A stretch of 64,000 nt of DNA from contig NZ_BDIY01000002.1 in assembly GCF_002072155.1 (NCBI RefSeq), positions 62,001-126,000 on the forward strand, read 5' to 3'. The position numbers were made by a program, and so were the translations under genes. Position 1 is the first letter of the stretch; every line of letters begins with the position of its first letter. This DNA is from Roseovarius sp. A-2 (GTDB lineage Bacteria; Pseudomonadota; Alphaproteobacteria; Rhodobacterales; Rhodobacteraceae). The notes beneath the pieces are model-generated. The model did not search any database. It was not told where the DNA came from and worked only from the letters and a program-made list of their open reading frames with translations. Shown piece by piece: positions 28,690 through 38,133 of the stretch.

Positions 28690-28813
28690 AGGCTGGATGT
28701 GTATCGAGGATCGGCCGTCGGGGTGACCCGGCGGCCATTTCTATTTCGGAGATGGCGTTTGCGGCCCGCCGCGCGGCGCGCTGTGGATGGGCGTTGAATC
28801 AGGAGAACGCGCC

Positions 28814-28933
28814 ACGAAATGGGTGATAATCGGGCTTATGGCTTGCACGGGATTGGCGGCTTGCGAGACGGTGCAGGGCGCTGGCCGCGATCTACAGAAT
28901 GCCGGGCAGGCGATGGAACAGGCCGTAGAGTAA
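28814..28933 (+). CDS. Entericidin-like small lipoprotein with abnormal start codon
   Basis: The frame encodes KWVIIGLMACTGLAAC then ETVQGAGRDLQNAGQAMEQAVE, an entericidin A/B-family lipoprotein with the lipobox LAAC. AGGAG at 28801-28805 is correctly spaced for a start at 28814, but the codon there is ACG, not ATG. A GTG at 28823 is in frame but lies 17 bases from the ribosome site and leaves a very short signal peptide. Either the start is mutated and the gene is weak or dead, or ACG/GTG is used. Confidence 0.6.
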   Translation, partial: TKWVIIGLMACTGLAACETVQGAGRDLQNAGQAMEQAVE

Positions 28934-28946
28934 GCCGGTTTCGGCC

Positions 28947-29192
28947 TCACACCTCGGGTTTCGACGGGTCGGGGATCAGGCCGCCCTTACGGGTGTGATC
29001 GAAATTTGGGTCCTTGCGCTTGACCCGGCGTGAGATCAGGTAGGCCAACGGCCAGGCGGCGAGCGCGCCCAGGGCGGCAGCCCCGCCTATGGCAGGCCAG
29101 GTGTAGTAGCCCATCGCGAGCACGGCGATGACAAGCCCGCCGACGGTGACGGGGCCGGTGGCGAGGATGAGATACAGGCTCAGACGGTCCAT
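28947..29192 (-). CDS. Two-helix small membrane protein with charged tail
   Basis: 81 residues with hydrophobic helices at about 5-28 and 33-52 and a basic C-terminal tail (SRRVKRKDPNFDHTRKGG). The helix pair and the AAWPLAYLISRR junction recall the 61-residue protein at 25749-25934. A GGAGGA ribosome site precedes the ATG. Function unknown. Confidence 0.72.
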   Translation of the reverse strand: MDRLSLYLILATGPVTVGGLVIAVLAMGYYTWPAIGGAAALGALAAWPLAYLISRRVKRKDPNFDHTRKGGLIPDPSKPEV

Positions 29193-29256
29193 GATGGTCC
29201 TCCTTTCACTGTTTCCGTAGACGTGTGAAGGAGGAAGGGGCGTGTCAAGGGGTGCG

Positions 29257-29769
29257 CTAGCCGCGCTTCTTGACGAACTCCGTCAGGATCACGATGCGCT
29301 GGCCTTCGACGCGGCCTTCGATATGGGCCGGATTGTCGGAGACAAGCGATATGCCGCGCACCGCCGTGCCGCGCTTGGCGGTGAAACTGGCGCCCTTTAC
29401 GGGCAGGTCCTTGATCAGAACCACGGTATCGCCCTGCATCAGCGGCACGCCGTTGCTGTCGCGGTGGCCGCTCTCGCGGGGGATGTTCTCGGCCCAGGCG
29501 CGGGTATCGTCATCGAGCCAGAGTTGAGCGGAAAGATCGCGCGCCCAATCGTGCTCCGAAAGGCGCGCGAGCATGCGCGCGGCGAGGACCTGCGTCGCAG
29601 GGTCTTCGGACCACATCGCGGCGGCAAGACAGCGCCAGTGGTCGGGGTCGGGCGTACCCGTGATCTGGTCCGTACAGGTGCCGCAGAGCGCGGCGCTCGC
29701 CCCGTCCGGGCCACCGGTCACGGGGGTGTCGGTCAGAGGGGCATCGGCAGAGCAAAGCGCACAGGTCAT
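29257..29769 (-). CDS. PhnA-like protein
   Basis: 170 residues. The N-terminal zinc-ribbon-like region has CALC and CGTC pairs, and the C-terminal domain (about 100-170: DSNGVPLMQGDTVVLIKDLPVKG...) is the PhnA/YjdM domain. Despite the name, these proteins are not phosphonate hydrolases in general and the role is unclear. A single gene, divergent from the region holding the RayT remnant. Confidence 0.86.
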   Translation of the reverse strand: MTCALCSADAPLTDTPVTGGPDGASAALCGTCTDQITGTPDPDHWRCLAAAMWSEDPATQVLAARMLARLSEHDWARDLSAQLWLDDDTRAWAENIPRESGHRDSNGVPLMQGDTVVLIKDLPVKGASFTAKRGTAVRGISLVSDNPAHIEGRVEGQRIVILTEFVKKRG

Positions 29770-29881
29770 GGGAGAGGGGTCCGGGATAAGGGAGTGATTG
29801 GCCTAGCTATAGGCGCAATGCGGCGGCGGGGGAAGGGGGGTCGCGTGGAGGGGGCGGGTTGATAGCCGACATTGGTGCAAT

Positions 29882-29902
29882 GGGTGGGATGGCATCCCAC
29901 CC
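29882..29902. repeat. REP-type palindrome
   Basis: Arms GGGTGGGAT (29882-29890) and ATCCCACCC (29894-29902) with a GGC centre. Size, G+C and position directly beside a RayT fragment fit a bacterial REP element. I saw no second copy in this window. Confidence 0.65.
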
Positions 29903-29925
29903 TACCGCGATCACCAAGCGAGCTG

Positions 29926-30147
29926 CGAAAGGGCGATGCAGGTATCTGGCCACGTCGGTTCTGGGAGCATCATCTGCGCGAAGAGGCGGATTTCCGGGCG
30001 CATCTGCGCTATTGCTGGCTGGACCCGGTGAAGCACGGGCTGGTCGCGGCACCGCAGGATTGGCCCCATTCGCCGGTCCATCGCGATGCGGGGTATTGGG
30101 ACGGCACGGATTTCGTGATGTCGCCCGAAAGGTATGGGGGTGTTTGA
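29926..30147 (+). pseudogene. C-terminal remnant of a REP-associated tyrosine transposase (RayT)
   Basis: The frame reads KGDAGIWPRRFWEHHLREEADF, then LRYCWLDPVKHGLVAAPQDWPHSPVHR, which is the C-terminal third of Y1-type REP-associated transposases (usual form: WQRRFWEH...NPVKHGLV...DWPHSS). The N-terminal half with the HUH metal site and most of the catalytic region is absent; the REP hairpin and short junk sequence stand in its place. It cannot be active. Confidence 0.8.
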
Positions 30148-30165
30148 CCTTACGCGACCCGGCGC

Positions 30166-31965
30166 TCAATCATCCATCTTCAGCGCAGAAATAAACGCCT
30201 CCTGCGGGATTTCCACCCGGCCAAACTGGCGCATCTTCTTCTTGCCGGCCTTCTGCTTTTCCAGCAGCTTTTTCTTGCGCGTGGCGTCCCCGCCGTAGCA
30301 TTTCGCCGTCACGTCCTTGCGCAGCGCCGAGAGGGTCTCGCGGGCGATGACCTTGCCGCCGATGGCCGCCTGGATCGGAATCTTGAACATGTGGCGCGGG
30401 ATCAGGTCCTTTAGCTTCTCGCACATCGCCCGCCCGCGCTGTTCGGCGCGGTCGCGGTGGACCATCATCGACAGCGCATCGACCGGCTCGTCATTGACGA
30501 GGATGGACATCTTCACGAGATTGTCGGCGCGGTAGCCTTCGAGCTGGTAATCGAAGGAGGCATAACCCTTGGTCACCGATTTCAGCCGGTCGTAGAAATC
30601 GAACACCACCTCGTTGAGGGGCAAGTCATACATCACCATCGCGCGCGAACCCGCATAGGTGAGATCAAGCTGAATGCCGCGCCGGTCCTGGCAGAGCTTG
30701 AGCACATCGCCGAGATACTCGTCGGGCACCAGGATCGTCGCCTTGATGCGCGGCTCCTCGATATGGTCGATATGGCTGGGGTCAGGCATGTCGGCGGGGT
30801 TGTGCAGGTCGCGCCGCTCGCCGTCCTTCATGTAGAGGTGATAGATCACCGAGGGCGCGGTGGTGATCAGTTCGATATCGTATTCCCGCTCGACCCGGTC
30901 GCGGATCACCTCGAGATGCAAGAGCCCCAGAAAGCCGCAGCGGAAGCCGAAGCCGAGGGCGGCGGAGCTTTCCATCTCGTAACTGAAGGAGGCGTCGTTC
31001 AGCGCCAGTTTCTCGATCGCGTCACGCAGGTCTTCAAATTGCGCGGAATCGACCGGGAAAAGGCCGCAGAACACCACCGGCACCGAGGGTTTGAAGCCGG
31101 GCAATGCGGTGTCGCAGGGGCGCTTGATATGGGTAATCGTGTCGCCGACGCGGGTGTCGCGGACCTGTTTGATCGACGCGGTGATAAATCCGATCTCGCC
31201 CGGGCCCAATTCCTCGACCACGGTCATGGCCGGGCGAAAGACGCCGATGCGTTCGACATTGTAGGTCGCCCCGGTCTGGAGCATGCGAATCCGGTCGCCC
31301 TTTTTCATCACCCCGTCCATGATCCGCACCAGCACCACAACCCCGAGATAGAGGTCGTATTTGCTGTCCACCAGCATCGCCTTCAAGGGCGCATCGCGGT
31401 CGCCTGCGGGCGGTGGCAGGTGGGCGATGATCGCCTCCAGCATCTCGCGGATGCCTTGGCCCGTTTTGGCCGAAACCGGGATCGCGCTGCTCGCGTCGAT
31501 GCCGATCACCTCTTCGATCTGTTCCGCCACCCGGTCGAGATCCGAGGCGGGCAGGTCGATCTTGTTGAGCACCGGCACAAGCTCGTGACCCGCGTCGATC
31601 GCCTGATAGACATTGGCCAGCGTCTGCGCCTCGACGCCTTGCGTGCTGTCGACCACCAGAAGCGAGCCCTCGACCGCGCGCATGCTGCGCGATACCTCGT
31701 AGGAGAAATCCACATGGCCGGGCGTGTCGATCAGGTTCAGCACATATTGCTGGCCATCGTCGGAGGTATAGTCGATGCGGACGGTGTTGGCCTTGATGGT
31801 GATGCCGCGCTCGCGCTCGATATCCATGGAGTCGAGCAACTGCTCTTTCATGTCCCGTTCGGCGACCGTGTCCGTCATCTGGATCAGCCGGTCGGCAAGG
31901 GTGGATTTACCGTGGTCGATATGCGCCACGATGGAGAAATTGCGGATGTGCGAGAGCGGTGTCAT
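30166..31965 (-). CDS. lepA: Elongation factor 4 (LepA)
   Basis: A 599-residue ribosome-associated GTPase. It has the P-loop AHIDHGKST (14-22), [14 protein letters not shown], and the LepA-specific C-terminal domain ending [14 protein letters not shown]. Length is standard. Its stop is only 18 bases from the RayT remnant on the opposite strand. Confidence 0.98.
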   Translation of the reverse strand: MTPLSHIRNFSIVAHIDHGKSTLADRLIQMTDTVAERDMKEQLLDSMDIERERGITIKANTVRIDYTSDDGQQYVLNLIDTPGHVDFSYEVSRSMRAVEGSLLVVDSTQGVEAQTLANVYQAIDAGHELVPVLNKIDLPASDLDRVAEQIEEVIGIDASSAIPVSAKTGQGIREMLEAIIAHLPPPAGDRDAPLKAMLVDSKYDLYLGVVVLVRIMDGVMKKGDRIRMLQTGATYNVERIGVFRPAMTVVEELGPGEIGFITASIKQVRDTRVGDTITHIKRPCDTALPGFKPSVPVVFCGLFPVDSAQFEDLRDAIEKLALNDASFSYEMESSAALGFGFRCGFLGLLHLEVIRDRVEREYDIELITTAPSVIYHLYMKDGERRDLHNPADMPDPSHIDHIEEPRIKATILVPDEYLGDVLKLCQDRRGIQLDLTYAGSRAMVMYDLPLNEVVFDFYDRLKSVTKGYASFDYQLEGYRADNLVKMSILVNDEPVDALSMMVHRDRAEQRGRAMCEKLKDLIPRHMFKIPIQAAIGGKVIARETLSALRKDVTAKCYGGDATRKKKLLEKQKAGKKKMRQFGRVEIPQEAFISALKMDD

Positions 31966-32095
31966 GGCTCTCGCATATGTATGGGAATGGGGGGTTGGTC
32001 AAGGTGGATTGCGGCCCCGAAGCACATGCCGGTGGATTGGCGGCACCTGGGCAGGCTGGCCGGGGCGGGCTGACCGCACCGGCCCGGCCCCCCGA

Positions 32096-32362
32096 TCAAC
32101 AGGGTACTGTGCGGTAGGTGCCGTCGCCGTTTGAATAGGCGCATTGGTCGGTGCGGGTGTTGCGCGCGATCAGAGTGCCGGCGGCGGCACCTGCCAGGGT
32201 CGAGAGCACGGTCCAGCCGGCATTGGCGTCGAACGCCGCCGCGCCGAGCAGCCCGGCACCCGCGCCGAGCGCGGCACCGGTCAGTTCGCGGTTGTCCGTG
32301 GTGTCGATGCATCCCGCAAGGGTCAGGCTGGCGAGACTGGCAAGGATCAGGTTGCGTGTCAT
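32096..32362 (-). CDS. Small glycine-rich lipoprotein
   Basis: 88 residues. The signal peptide ends in the lipobox LAGC (Cys18), followed by an Ala/Gly-rich glycine-zipper-like stretch (GAALGAGAGLLGAAAF, then AGAAAGTLIA) and two C-terminal Cys. This is the pattern of small outer-membrane lipoproteins with a YMGG/Gly-zipper motif. No specific function is assignable. Confidence 0.78.
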   Translation of the reverse strand: MTRNLILASLASLTLAGCIDTTDNRELTGAALGAGAGLLGAAAFDANAGWTVLSTLAGAAAGTLIARNTRTDQCAYSNGDGTYRTVPC

Positions 32363-32465
32363 GATGGTGTCCTCTCTGGGTTGGTTTTACAGAAGCTAAC
32401 GCAGGATAGAGCGGTTCATTCCAAAGGAAAAACGCGCCTCGGCAAGGGATTGCCGACAGGCGGGA

Positions 32466-33371
32466 TCAGACCATCGGCGGCGGCGGTCTGCGCCGCGCAC
32501 CCGAGAGCGCGTTGCCCGCGATGGCCGTCAGCAGCACCGCGCCGCCGATCAGCGTGTTGGGTGTCGCGGTCTCGCCCAGCACCAGCCAGACCCAGACCGG
32601 GCCCAGCACCACCTCGGCCAGCGACAGCAGGGTCAGCTCTGCGGCGGGCACGGTTTTCGACCCGATGGTGTAGAGGATAAGCCCCGCCCCGACCTGAAAC
32701 ACCCCCATGCCGAGTGATATCCCGGTATCATTGGGCGAGAGCGCGAAGCCGAGCCCGAGCGCCGCGCAGGTCGCGCCCATGATGACAATCGCGAAGAGGC
32801 CCGAGAGAAAGACAGCCGGCATCATCTCGGTGGCCTTGCCCCAGCGGAGCGTGATGGTGAAGCAGGCAAAGCCAAGGGCCGAGCCGATTGCGGCGAGATT
32901 GCCCTTGAGCGCCGCACCAGAGGATTTGTCCCAGACCATGATCGCGATGCCGATGCCGGCCACGGCGATAGCGACCCATGTGGCGGGCCGGACGCTCTCG
33001 CGCAGGATCAGGCGGCCGAGAATGGCCGCCATCAGCGGGGCCGACGCGAAAAGCATCATCGCGTTGGCGACCGAGGTGGTCTGTACCGAATAGATGCCCC
33101 CCGTATAGGCTGCGACCAGCGACAGCCCGCCGATCACTCCCGGCCAGCCCATGCGCAGCGCAAGGGTGATCGGGTTTCGGCCCGTGCGCAGGCGGATCAC
33201 GACGAAGAGCAGCAGGCTCATCGAGATCGAGCGGTAGAACAGGATCTGCCAGACCTGTGCCTCGTCGATCAGGCGGATGCCTAGGCCCACCGTGGACCAC
33301 AGCACACCCGCGAAGAATACAGGCATATAGCCGCGCAGGTCGCGCTCGGGCAGGGTGGCGGCGAGGGTCAT
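32466..33371 (-). CDS. EamA-family (DMT) transporter, second gene of a pair
   Basis: 301 residues and about ten transmembrane helices in two EamA repeats. Drug/metabolite transporters of this family export metabolites such as amino acids or take up small organics; the substrate is not readable. Its ATG overlaps the stop of the upstream EamA gene (33368-33371), implying co-translation and perhaps joint function. Confidence 0.87.
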   Translation of the reverse strand: MTLAATLPERDLRGYMPVFFAGVLWSTVGLGIRLIDEAQVWQILFYRSISMSLLLFVVIRLRTGRNPITLALRMGWPGVIGGLSLVAAYTGGIYSVQTTSVANAMMLFASAPLMAAILGRLILRESVRPATWVAIAVAGIGIAIMVWDKSSGAALKGNLAAIGSALGFACFTITLRWGKATEMMPAVFLSGLFAIVIMGATCAALGLGFALSPNDTGISLGMGVFQVGAGLILYTIGSKTVPAAELTLLSLAEVVLGPVWVWLVLGETATPNTLIGGAVLLTAIAGNALSGARRRPPPPMV

Positions 33372-34396
33372 TTGAGCGCCTCGTCCTCGGACATCTGTGC
33401 TGGCAGGGGGCTGCCGGGGGCAAAGATCGCCTCGGCGGTGTAGGGTGTGTCGTCGCTGCGCTGCGCCGCGCGCAATTCGCGCCAGCCAAGGTACAGCCCC
33501 GCGCCGATGATCAGCGTCATGCCCGCCAGCGTGCTCAGCGCCGGGCGTTCATCCCAGAGCAGATAGGCCAGCACGGCGGCGAAGGGCAGGTAGGTATAGT
33601 CGAAGGGCGCGATCAACGAGGCATTGGCGATCTGATAAGCGCGCGACAGCAGCATGTAGCCCGCCATGCCGACAAGGCCCAGGAGCGCCAGTTGCGGCAG
33701 CGCGTCCGCGCTGGCCACAGACATGTCCCACCGCAGGTGGTGGGTGGCAGGTGTCAGCGGCAGGACATGCGACACGGCCCAGCCCATCGGCAGTATCATC
33801 AGCCCAGCAAAGCTGAGCGTGTAGAGCCCCACGGTGAGCGTGCTTTCGCGCTCGCCGATGCGCCGCGCGATGATCTGCGACAGCGCGTAGGTGACGGCGC
33901 AGAAAAACGGCAGGATCGCGACCCATGAGAAATTCTCGCCCGCCGGGTTCATCGCGATGAGCACGCCGACAAAGCCGACCACCAGCGCCGCCGTCCGGTG
34001 CACACCGATGGTCTCACCCAGAAAGAGCGCGGCGAAAAGCGCGGTGATCAGCGGGGCGGAGAAGAAGATGGTCGAGACCTCCGCCAGCCCCATGAACGGG
34101 AACGCCGCATAAAACATGGAGAAGCCGGAGGCGAAGAGGAAAGCGCGCGCCATGTGCAGCGGCCAGAGCGGGGTCAGTAACCGGTGCGGCCCACCGAGCC
34201 AGAGGATCAGCGGCGTCAGCACCAGCACCGTCACCACGGAGCGGACAAAGATCAGCATCCAGACCGGGTAGATGGCGAGCAGAGATTTCATCATTGCATC
34301 CTGCCCGACAAAGAGCAGCATGCCGATTTCGACACAGAGAATGCCCTGAAGCGCACGGGACGGCACCGGGGCGGGATGCGCGGACAACATCGCCAT
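33368..34396 (-). CDS. EamA-family (DMT) transporter, first gene of a pair
   Basis: 342 residues with about ten helices and two EamA repeats (second near residue 170, FSWVAILPFFCAVTYALSQII). It has an extra polar C-terminal tail of about 30 residues compared with its neighbour. The two are only distantly alike, so this is not a recent tandem duplication. Confidence 0.87.
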   Translation of the reverse strand: MAMLSAHPAPVPSRALQGILCVEIGMLLFVGQDAMMKSLLAIYPVWMLIFVRSVVTVLVLTPLILWLGGPHRLLTPLWPLHMARAFLFASGFSMFYAAFPFMGLAEVSTIFFSAPLITALFAALFLGETIGVHRTAALVVGFVGVLIAMNPAGENFSWVAILPFFCAVTYALSQIIARRIGERESTLTVGLYTLSFAGLMILPMGWAVSHVLPLTPATHHLRWDMSVASADALPQLALLGLVGMAGYMLLSRAYQIANASLIAPFDYTYLPFAAVLAYLLWDERPALSTLAGMTLIIGAGLYLGWRELRAAQRSDDTPYTAEAIFAPGSPLPAQMSEDEALK

Positions 34397-34497
34397 AAGC
34401 GGTCTTTCATTGGTCTGTCGGAGGTGGGCGCGGTGGCCACTATGGTCGGGTTACAGAAGCCGATTGCGACTTTCATGTCCGATAGCGACAAAACCAA

Positions 34498-34527
34498 GAA
34501 AAACCCCGCAGGCTAGGGCCTGCGGGG
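34498..34527 (-). terminator. Rho-independent terminator after acsA
   Basis: Perfect ten-base arms CCCCGCAGGC (34504-34513) and GCCTGCGGGG (34518-34527) with a TAGG loop. On the minus strand it is followed by TTTTT and lies 25 bases beyond the acsA stop. Confidence 0.9.
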
Positions 34528-34551
34528 CGGTACTCGGCACCGAAAACTGTG

Positions 34552-36501
34552 TCAGCCGCGATTCATCCGGTTCTCGATCAACTCGTCCACGACGCCCGGA
34601 TCGGCCAGGGTCGAGGTGTCGCCGAGCGCGCCGTAATCATCCTCGGCAATCTTGCGCAGGATGCGGCGCATGATCTTGCCGGAGCGGGTTTTCGGCAGGC
34701 CGGGGGCCCATTGGATGAGGTCGGGCTTGGCAATCGGGCCGATTTCCGTGCGGACCCAGGTTTCCAGTTCCTTGCGCAACTCCTCGGTCGGCTCCACGTC
34801 GTTCATCAGGGTGACATAGGCGTAGATGCCTTGCCCCTTGATGTCGTGCGGATAACCCACCACCGCCGCCTCGGCGACCTTGGCATGCGCCACGAGGGCG
34901 GATTCGACCTCCGCCGTGCCCATCCGGTGGCCCGAGACGTTGATCACGTCATCGACGCGCCCGGTGATCCAGTAATAGCCGTCGGCGTCGCGCTTGCAGC
35001 CGTCGCCGGAGAAGTAATAGCCCTTGTATTGCTGGAAATATGTCGCCTCGAACCGTTCGTGATCGCCCCAGACGGTGCGCATCTGACCGGGCCAGCTGTC
35101 CTTGAGGGCGAGCACACCCGACGCTTCGGTGTCGGTGATTTCCTTGCCCGATTCGGGCTCCAGCACCACCGGCTCGATGCCGAAGAAAGGCAGCGTCGCG
35201 CTGCCGGGCTTGGTGGCGATGGCACCCGGCAGGGGGGTCAGCAGGTGACCGCCGGTTTCAGTCTGCCACCAGGTGTCGACGATGGGACAGCGGCCTTGGC
35301 CGACATTGTCGTTGTACCAGTTCCACGCCTCGGGGTTGATCGGCTCGCCCACGGTGCCCAGCAGCTTGAGCGACGACAGATCGCTTTTGCTGACATACTC
35401 GGTGCCCTGACCCATCAGCGCGCGGATCGCGGTGGGGGCGGTGTAGAATTGGTTGACCTTGTGCTTTTCGCAGACCTGCCAGAAGCGGCTTGCGTCGGGG
35501 TAGGTCGGCACGCCCTCGAACATCAGCGTGGTCGCGCCATTGGCCAGCGGGCCGTAGACGATATAGCTGTGACCGGTGACCCAACCGACATCGGCGGTGC
35601 ACCAGAACACGTCGCCCTCGTGGTAGTCGAACACCAGTTCCTGCGTCATCGCCGCATAGACGAGATAACCGCCGGAGGTGTGCACCACGCCCTTGGGCTG
35701 GCCAGTGGAGCCGGATGTGTAGAGGATGAAGAGCGGATCCTCGGCGTTCATTTCCTCGGGCGGGCAATCGGCTGCGGCCTCGCCGGCCAGCGCGTTGTAG
35801 TCGTGGTCGCGCCCCTCGATCCATGTGGTCTGACCGCCGGTATGCTTGACGACGAGGCATTTCACCTTGTCCGAGCAATGCAAGAGGGCCGCGTCGGTGT
35901 TGGATTTGAGCGCCGTCTTGCGCCCGCCGCGCGGGGCCTCGTCGGCGGTGATGACGACCTTGGCCTGACAGCCGTTGATCCGCGCCGAGAGCGCGTCGGG
36001 CGAGAAGCCCGCGAAAACGATGGAATGAATGGCCCCGATCCGGGCACAGGCGAGCATCGCATAGGCCGCCTCGGGGATCATCGGCAGGTAGAGCACCACG
36101 CGGTCGCCGCGCCCCACACCCATATCCTTGAGGACATTGGCCATGCGGCAGGTGTTCTCGTACAAATCGCGATAGGTGATGTGCTGCGCCGCATCCTCGG
36201 GGTTGTCCGGCTCCCAGATGATGGCGGTGCGGTCGCCGCGCGCCTCGAGATGGCGGTCGATGCAGTTGGCGGCGACATTGAGCGTGCCGTCATCGAACCA
36301 CTTGATCGAGACATTGCCGAAGTCGTAATTCACGTCCTTGACGCGGGTGTAGGGCTTGATCCAGTCGATCCGCTTGCCATGCTCGCCCCAGAATGTCACC
36401 GGATCAGTGACCGAGGCGGCATACATTTCCTTGTATTTCGCGGCGTCCACATGGGCGTTCGCCGCGAACTCTGCGGAGGGGGGATAGGTGGTGTCGGACA
36501 T
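34552..36501 (-). CDS. acsA: Acetyl-CoA synthetase
   Basis: A 649-residue AMP-forming enzyme activating acetate. The phosphate loop is [14 protein letters not shown], the substrate-pocket region [11 protein letters not shown], and the acetylatable catalytic Lys is in [12 protein letters not shown]. The N-terminus ([20 protein letters not shown]) is typical of Acs. It is the last gene of the minus-strand run after the Liv-type transporter. The nearby ScfR-like regulator and SLC5-STAC kinase are plausible controllers. Confidence 0.97.
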   Translation of the reverse strand: MSDTTYPPSAEFAANAHVDAAKYKEMYAASVTDPVTFWGEHGKRIDWIKPYTRVKDVNYDFGNVSIKWFDDGTLNVAANCIDRHLEARGDRTAIIWEPDNPEDAAQHITYRDLYENTCRMANVLKDMGVGRGDRVVLYLPMIPEAAYAMLACARIGAIHSIVFAGFSPDALSARINGCQAKVVITADEAPRGGRKTALKSNTDAALLHCSDKVKCLVVKHTGGQTTWIEGRDHDYNALAGEAAADCPPEEMNAEDPLFILYTSGSTGQPKGVVHTSGGYLVYAAMTQELVFDYHEGDVFWCTADVGWVTGHSYIVYGPLANGATTLMFEGVPTYPDASRFWQVCEKHKVNQFYTAPTAIRALMGQGTEYVSKSDLSSLKLLGTVGEPINPEAWNWYNDNVGQGRCPIVDTWWQTETGGHLLTPLPGAIATKPGSATLPFFGIEPVVLEPESGKEITDTEASGVLALKDSWPGQMRTVWGDHERFEATYFQQYKGYYFSGDGCKRDADGYYWITGRVDDVINVSGHRMGTAEVESALVAHAKVAEAAVVGYPHDIKGQGIYAYVTLMNDVEPTEELRKELETWVRTEIGPIAKPDLIQWAPGLPKTRSGKIMRRILRKIAEDDYGALGDTSTLADPGVVDELIENRMNRG

Positions 36502-36541
36502 TTGAACAAACCCTTACTGTCTGCGGTCGATAGAAATTCGG

Positions 36542-36583
36542 GCCCGCCCCGTTCGTTCCGGGGAGAAACAGCCAAGGGCGGGC
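36542..36583 (-). terminator. Hairpin between livF and acsA
   Basis: Outer arms GCCCGCCC (36542-36549) and GGGCGGGC (36576-36583), with an alternative inner stem CCCCG/CGGGG (36547-36551 with 36559-36563). There is no clear T run, so it may be a weak terminator or attenuator that sets acsA apart from the transporter genes. Confidence 0.45.
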
Positions 36584-36592
36584 GATTCGGCC

Positions 36593-37348
36593 TCAGATGG
36601 CCAGATATTCGGCGCGGAGGTCCTCGTTATCGAGGACTTCCGCTGCCGTACCGTCAAACACGATCCCGCCGGTGTCAAGGATCACCGCACGGTCGGCAAG
36701 CTCCAGTGCGCGCACGGCGTTCTGTTCGACGAGGATGGTAGTGATGCCCTGCTCCTTGATGATGCGCAGGGTTTTCTCGATCTCGTCGACGATCACCGGG
36801 GCGAGACCCTCATAGGGCTCGTCCAGCAGCAGCACCTTGATGTCGCGGGCCAGCGCGCGGGCCACGGCGAGCATCTGCTGTTCGCCGCCTGAAAGCGTCG
36901 TACCCTCTTGCTTGCGGCGCTCGGCCAACCGCGGGAACAACTCGTAGAGGCGGTCGAGCGACCAGCCGATGGGCGGCGCGATCTGTGCCAGTTGCAGGTT
37001 TTCCTCGACCGTGAGGCCGGAGATAATGCAGCGATCTTCGGGCACAAGGCCGATGCCCGCCGCCGCCGCCTCGTGGCTTTTCATGTTGTGCAGCGGCTGA
37101 TGGTCGAGCCAGATTTCGCCATGCGTGACCTGCGGGCTGTCCATCCGGGCAATCGAGCGCAGGGTCGTGGTCTTGCCGGCTCCGTTGCGGCCCAGAAGTG
37201 CCAGGATCTCGCCCTCGTGGACGTTGAACGAGATGTTCTGGACGATGTAGCTCTCGCCGTAATAGCTCTCCATGTTCCACACCGAGAGGAAAGCGGGGGC
37301 GGTTTCGGCGTAGTTCCTGCCTTTGGAAAAGTCGGGTTTGACGTTCAT
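36593..37348 (-). CDS. livF: Branched-chain amino acid type ABC transporter ATPase (LivF-like)
   Basis: 251 residues: Walker A GRNGAGKTTT (54-63), signature LSGGEQQM, Walker B KVLLLDEPYEGLAP. The EPYEGLAP form is the LivF signature. It works with the LivG-like ATPase, the two permeases and the binding protein encoded upstream. An N-terminal tail of about 20 residues precedes the ABC domain. Confidence 0.93.
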   Translation of the reverse strand: MNVKPDFSKGRNYAETAPAFLSVWNMESYYGESYIVQNISFNVHEGEILALLGRNGAGKTTTLRSIARMDSPQVTHGEIWLDHQPLHNMKSHEAAAAGIGLVPEDRCIISGLTVEENLQLAQIAPPIGWSLDRLYELFPRLAERRKQEGTTLSGGEQQMLAVARALARDIKVLLLDEPYEGLAPVIVDEIEKTLRIIKEQGITTILVEQNAVRALELADRAVILDTGGIVFDGTAAEVLDNEDLRAEYLAI

Positions 37349-37362
37349 GATCCGCGCTCCTG

Positions 37363-38121
37363 TCAGGCCGCCGTTTCGCCAAGATACGCTTCGCGCACCT
37401 TGGGATGGCCCTTGATGTTTTCGGGGGTGTCCTCGACCAGCGGGCTGCCCTGCGCCAGCACGGTGATCCGTTCGGCGAGGGAGAACACGACATGCATGTC
37501 ATGCTCGATGATCGCGATGGTGATGTCGCGCTCGTCCTTGATCTGTTTCAAGAGGTCGATGGTATTGTTGGTATCGGCCCGCGCCATGCCCGCTGTCGGC
37601 TCGTCGAGCAGCAGCAGTTTCGGGGTTTGCGCGAGGCACATGCCGATTTCCAGACGCCGCTTGTTGCCGCGCGACATCGAGGCGGACTGCATGTGGCGCT
37701 GATCCTGGAGGTTGAGGTCTTCAAGCATCGCCTCGGCCTGATCAATGATCTCTTTCTCGTTCAGCGAGCTTTCAAGCGCATGCATCCGGAACACGCCGTC
37801 GCGCTTGGCGAAGATCGGGATCATCATGTTTTCCTGCACCGTCAGATCACCGAAGATTTCCGGCGTCTGGAACACCCGGGAAATGCCCATCTGGTTGATC
37901 TCGTAGGGTTTGCGCCCCAGCACCGACTGGCCCTGGAACATGACCGAGCCGGTATCCGGGATGAGCTTGCCGATCAGACAGTTGAGCAGCGTGGATTTGC
38001 CCGCCCCGTTCGGCCCGATGATCGCATGCACGCTGTTTTCCGCGACGCTGAGGTTCACGTCCCCCAACGCCTGCAACCCGCCGAAGCGCTTGTTGACGTT
38101 CTTGACTTCGAGAATGCCCAT
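37363..38121 (-). CDS. livG: Branched-chain amino acid type ABC transporter ATPase (LivG-like)
   Basis: 252 residues: Walker A GPNGAGKSTL, signature SRGNKRRLEIG in place of LSGGQ, Walker B KLLLLDEPTAGM and the switch His in IIEHDMHVVF. The altered signature (SRGNKR) is seen in LivG-like ATPases of the urea/amide uptake branch. Spacing to livF is 14 bases. Confidence 0.93.
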   Translation of the reverse strand: MGILEVKNVNKRFGGLQALGDVNLSVAENSVHAIIGPNGAGKSTLLNCLIGKLIPDTGSVMFQGQSVLGRKPYEINQMGISRVFQTPEIFGDLTVQENMMIPIFAKRDGVFRMHALESSLNEKEIIDQAEAMLEDLNLQDQRHMQSASMSRGNKRRLEIGMCLAQTPKLLLLDEPTAGMARADTNNTIDLLKQIKDERDITIAIIEHDMHVVFSLAERITVLAQGSPLVEDTPENIKGHPKVREAYLGETAA

Positions 38122-38133
38122 GTCCTGCGCTCC

